From: an uncultured Cytophagales bacterium
GTDB lineage: Bacteria > Bacteroidota > Bacteroidia > Cytophagales > Amoebophilaceae
Direction: 5' to 3'
Assembly (NCBI GenBank): GCA_946547305.1
Contig: CAMNOX010000001.1
Location: 1 to 64,000, forward strand
DNA length: 64,000 nt
The position numbers were made by a program, and so were the translations under genes. Within the stretch, counting starts at the first letter, position 1. Each line of letters opens with the position of its first letter. Positions 61,717 through 64,000 of this stretch are shown here, in pieces. Under the pieces are notes generated by a model. The model saw nothing but the letters and a program-made list of their open reading frames with translations. It did no database searches and was not told the origin of the DNA.

Positions 61717-62298
61717 GTGGATTTTAGATTAATTGTTGGGCTTGGGAATATTGGTGAGAAATATAGATTTACAAGGCATAATATAGGTTTTATTTTTATA
61801 GATAAGATATCTGACTTTTATTCTAGCTCATTTAAAATGTCTGTTAATTCTTTGACTGCTGAATTTGTAGTAGGAGAGACGAAGGTTATTTTAGTTAAAC
61901 CTACAACGTACATGAATAATAGTGGTGTTGCTGTTAAATATTGGAAGGACTGGTTTGGTATTTGTGATAGTAGTGTGTTGGTATTGGCTGATGATCTGCA
62001 TTTAGATGTTGGGGATATTAGGTTTAGAGTTTCTGGTGGGTCTGGTGGGCATAATGGTTTGAAAAGTATTGAAAATAATATTGGGAATTGTTATTGTAGG
62101 TTGAGGATAGGGATAGGGAATAATTACAAATATGGCGAGCAGGGTGATTTTGTGTTGTCTGATTTTGGAAAAGAAGAACTGAATAAAGTGTTGTCTAATG
62201 TTGAATGTGTATTGTCTTTGGTAGATATATTTGTAAAAATTAGTGATGTAGATGATCGTATAAAAAAAATAAATAACTTATTAAGTATCAGAGAGTGA
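61717..62298 (+). CDS. pth: Peptidyl-tRNA hydrolase
   Basis: Frees tRNA from stalled peptidyl-tRNA. Starts at GTG 61717-61719, three bases after atpH. 193 residues with VGLGNIGEKYRFTRHNIG (catalytic His21), KPTTYMNNSGVAV and GGSGGHNGLKSIENNIG, LRIGIGNNYKYG. The stop codon TGA (62296-62298) lies inside the acceptor stem of tRNA-Val. Confidence 0.97.
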   Translation: MDFRLIVGLGNIGEKYRFTRHNIGFIFIDKISDFYSSSFKMSVNSLTAEFVVGETKVILVKPTTYMNNSGVAVKYWKDWFGICDSSVLVLADDLHLDVGDIRFRVSGGSGGHNGLKSIENNIGNCYCRLRIGIGNNYKYGEQGDFVLSDFGKEELNKVLSNVECVLSLVDIFVKISDVDDRIKKINNLLSIRE

Positions 62299-62365
62299 TT
62301 AGCTCAGTTGGTAGAGTGTTTCCTTGACGTGGAAAAGGTCAGTGGTTCGAGCCCACTATTACTCA
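62293..62365 (+). tRNA. tRNA-Val (GAC)
   Basis: The acceptor GAGTGAT pairs with ATTACTC. The D arm is GCTCAGTTGGTAGAGT. The anticodon stem TTTCC/GGAAA encloses TTGACGT, giving GAC. The T arm is AGTGG-TTCGAGC-CCACT. Its first six bases overlap the end of pth. No CCA is encoded. Confidence 0.96.
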
Positions 62366-62402
62366 CTTGGTTTTTATTGTTGAGGGTTGGGGTTTATAAT
62401 TT

Positions 62403-63317
62403 ATGTCAGACAAATATCTTATTGTTGTACTAGGACCAACTGCTAGTGGTAAGACGGCATTAGGTATTGAGTTGGCTAAATATTATAAAACAGATGTGGT
62501 TTCTGCTGATTCTCGGCAGGTTTATAAAGGTTTGAATATTGGTACAGCTCAGCCTACATATCAAGAACGTTTAATGGTTAGGCATCATTTAGTTGATTTT
62601 GTTGATTTGGATAAGGTATATACAGTTGCTGATTATGAAAAGGATAGTTTAATTATAATTAATTCATTGTTTAAAGAAGTTGATATTGTGGTTATGGTCG
62701 GTGGTACTGGACTTTATATACGTTCTGTTTGTAGTGGACTAGATAAGATCCCAAGTATCAAGGGCGATGTAAATACTGAGGTTGATTTGATGTACACTAA
62801 ATATGGTTTGGCATATTGTGTTAATGAGCTGAAAAAATTGGATAAATATTGTCATGATTATATTGATTTAAAAAATAAAAACAGAGTTATTAGGGCCTTA
62901 AAGGTTATAAAATCCACTGGTCATCCGATATATACTTTTTTTAATAAAACGGTTAAGGAAAGAGATTTTAAGAAGATTTATATTGGATTGAATTTAGATA
63001 AACAAGTTCTGTTAGATAGGATTAATATTAGGACCAATAATATGATTAGTGCTGGACTGGTTGATGAAGCGATTAGATTTAAGAAGTATAGATATTTCAA
63101 TAGCCTTCAGACAATTGGTTATAAAGAGGTTTATGAAGAACTTGATAATGGTAATGGTATAAATTTAACCAGAATAGCAGATAAAATAAAGTTAAAGACT
63201 AGACAGTATGCAAAAAGACAGATGACTTGGTTTAGGAAGAATAAAGATATTATGTGGTTTAATACCGTTGGAGAGAATATTATTGAATCAATTAATAATA
63301 TGATTTGTTTTAAATAA
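62403..63317 (+). CDS. miaA: tRNA dimethylallyltransferase MiaA
   Basis: Adds the isopentenyl group to A37 of tRNAs reading UNN codons. The 304 residues have the P-loop GPTASGKTALGIELA, DVVSADSRQVYKGLNIGTA, MVGGTGLYIRSVCSGLD, RVIRALKVIKSTG and RQYAKRQMTWFRKN. Normal length. TATAAT just before the ATG. Dimethylallyl diphosphate must come from an isoprenoid pathway or the host. Confidence 0.97.
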   Translation: MSDKYLIVVLGPTASGKTALGIELAKYYKTDVVSADSRQVYKGLNIGTAQPTYQERLMVRHHLVDFVDLDKVYTVADYEKDSLIIINSLFKEVDIVVMVGGTGLYIRSVCSGLDKIPSIKGDVNTEVDLMYTKYGLAYCVNELKKLDKYCHDYIDLKNKNRVIRALKVIKSTGHPIYTFFNKTVKERDFKKIYIGLNLDKQVLLDRINIRTNNMISAGLVDEAIRFKKYRYFNSLQTIGYKEVYEELDNGNGINLTRIADKIKLKTRQYAKRQMTWFRKNKDIMWFNTVGENIIESINNMICFK

Positions 63318-63325
63318 GTCAACCT

Positions 63326-63793
63326 ATGATATTTCCTTGTATTTTTTTTGTGATATTTTTTGATCAAGTGACTAAATTTTTGGTTTATAGTAATCTTGAG
63401 TTGAATGGTATTTATAGCTTTGGGTGCCTTGGCAGTTTTTTCTCTATTTGTTACTTTATTAATTCTGGTTTGGCGTTTAGTTTATTTTCAGATTATAAGT
63501 ATATTGGGTTGTTTATTGTGTTTTCTAGGATTCTGTTACTTTTTTTGTTGGGAAGAAGTTTTTATAAGAAGAAGGAGGATGAAAGGAGTTGGATTGGTAC
63601 GGGATTTATTTGTGGTGGAGGGATATCTAATACAGTTGATTTATTTGTTCATAGAGGTGTTGTAGATATGTTTTATTGTGATCTTATAGGTATTTCTGGA
63701 TTAGATTTTTTTTATAATATTTCGTTTAATTTGGCGGATATATTTATATTAGTAGGTATTTTGTATTGTTTTATTGTTAACCGTAAGTTATGA
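63326..63793 (+). CDS. lspA: Lipoprotein signal peptidase LspA
   Basis: An inner-membrane aspartic protease that cleaves the signal peptide of prolipoproteins. 155 residues with four helices: FFDQVTKFLVYSN at the start, SFFSICYFINSGLAFSLFSD, GGGISNTVDLFVHRGVVDMFY (first catalytic Asp) and FNLADIFILVGILY (second Asp). It begins eight bases after miaA and is probably co-transcribed. With lnt it completes the late steps of lipoprotein maturation. Confidence 0.95.
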   Translation: MIFPCIFFVIFFDQVTKFLVYSNLELNGIYSFGCLGSFFSICYFINSGLAFSLFSDYKYIGLFIVFSRILLLFLLGRSFYKKKEDERSWIGTGFICGGGISNTVDLFVHRGVVDMFYCDLIGISGLDFFYNISFNLADIFILVGILYCFIVNRKL

Positions 63794-63853
63794 TGTGGAT
63801 GTAAAAAATTATGATTATGATATTATTTGTGTATTTAATTTAACTAAAATATT

Positions 63854-64000
63854 ATGATTGGTAAAATTAGGCGATATCCTAAAATTGTTTTGGGTATTTT
63901 TTCTTTTTGTTGTTTTATGTTTGTTGGTGAGTATTTTATTAGATTGCTTTTTGTAAGAACACGGAAAGTAAGCTCGAATATGCCAGATATTGTGAGAGTT
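63854..64000 (+). CDS. N-terminus of a probable PpiD/SurA-like membrane protein (runs off the right edge)
   Basis: I read ATG at 63854-63856 and 49 codons to the edge. MIGKIRRYPKIVLGIFSFCCFMF is a short cytosolic start plus one membrane helix, followed by a basic stretch (VRTRKVSSN). Bacteroidota PpiD-type peptidyl-prolyl isomerases open with a similar GKIR-then-helix pattern. The catalytic part is not in view, so the name is a guess. Confidence 0.4.
   Translation, partial: MIGKIRRYPKIVLGIFSFCCFMFVGEYFIRLLFVRTRKVSSNMPDIVRV

Overview
The window looks like a chromosome segment of an AT-rich, obligately intracellular Bacteroidota bacterium, most like the Amoebophilus/Cardinium group. The short primary-type sigma factor at 59100 has the compact Bacteroidota RpoD layout. 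Start codons lack Shine-Dalgarno sequences almost everywhere. A nucleotide transporter of the Tlc ATP/ADP translocase family (21709) implies life inside a eukaryotic cell. The species is not recognisable from sequence alone.

Layout. 1-9520: secreted or surface proteins around gyrA, whose last repeat is broken by two indels. The left edge holds a Lys/Glu/Arg repeat protein. Three neighbouring Cys-rich exported proteins (3724-6992) share exchangeable parts, and the protein at 7088 carries a ubiquitin-like domain and a C-terminal Cys cluster. 9564-24867: a glycosyltransferase with a signal-like leader, ffh, an outer-membrane-type protein, a FeoB permease without its GTPase domain, lnt, a flippase, rnr, tlc, rho and tRNA-Gln. 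25131-41972: anaerobic ribonucleotide reductase, two related exported Cys-tailed proteins, tRNA-Leu, a eukaryotic-type ubiquitin-specific protease, rsmH, trpS, a Dcu-family C4-dicarboxylate carrier, dnaG, lptF/G, ndk, a DegP-like protein without its catalytic His and Ser, and tRNA-Arg and tRNA-Lys. 41984-49261: a small membrane protein and a translationally coupled pair that includes a 2013-residue exported coiled-coil protein. 49336-64000: rimM, an L22-to-S14 ribosomal block cut off from its usual neighbours, mgtE, bamA, a degenerate queA, rpoD, atpE (two fused hairpins)-atpF-atpH, pth, tRNA-Val, miaA, lspA and the start of a probable PpiD-like protein.

How it fits together. Envelope genes (bamA, lnt, lspA, lptF/G, flippase) indicate a diderm cell with lipoproteins. 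Tlc, Dcu and MgtE indicate import from the host. NrdD and Dcu together suggest growth with little oxygen. About ten exported proteins have no recognisable bacterial housekeeping role and are candidate host-directed factors. Their common trait is a tight cysteine cluster, either just after the signal peptide or at the extreme C-terminus. With the ubiquitin protease and the ubiquitin-like domain, this is the most likely undescribed system here: a set of cysteine-tagged exported proteins, some of them ubiquitin-fold, possibly membrane-anchored in the host or cross-linked on the cell surface.
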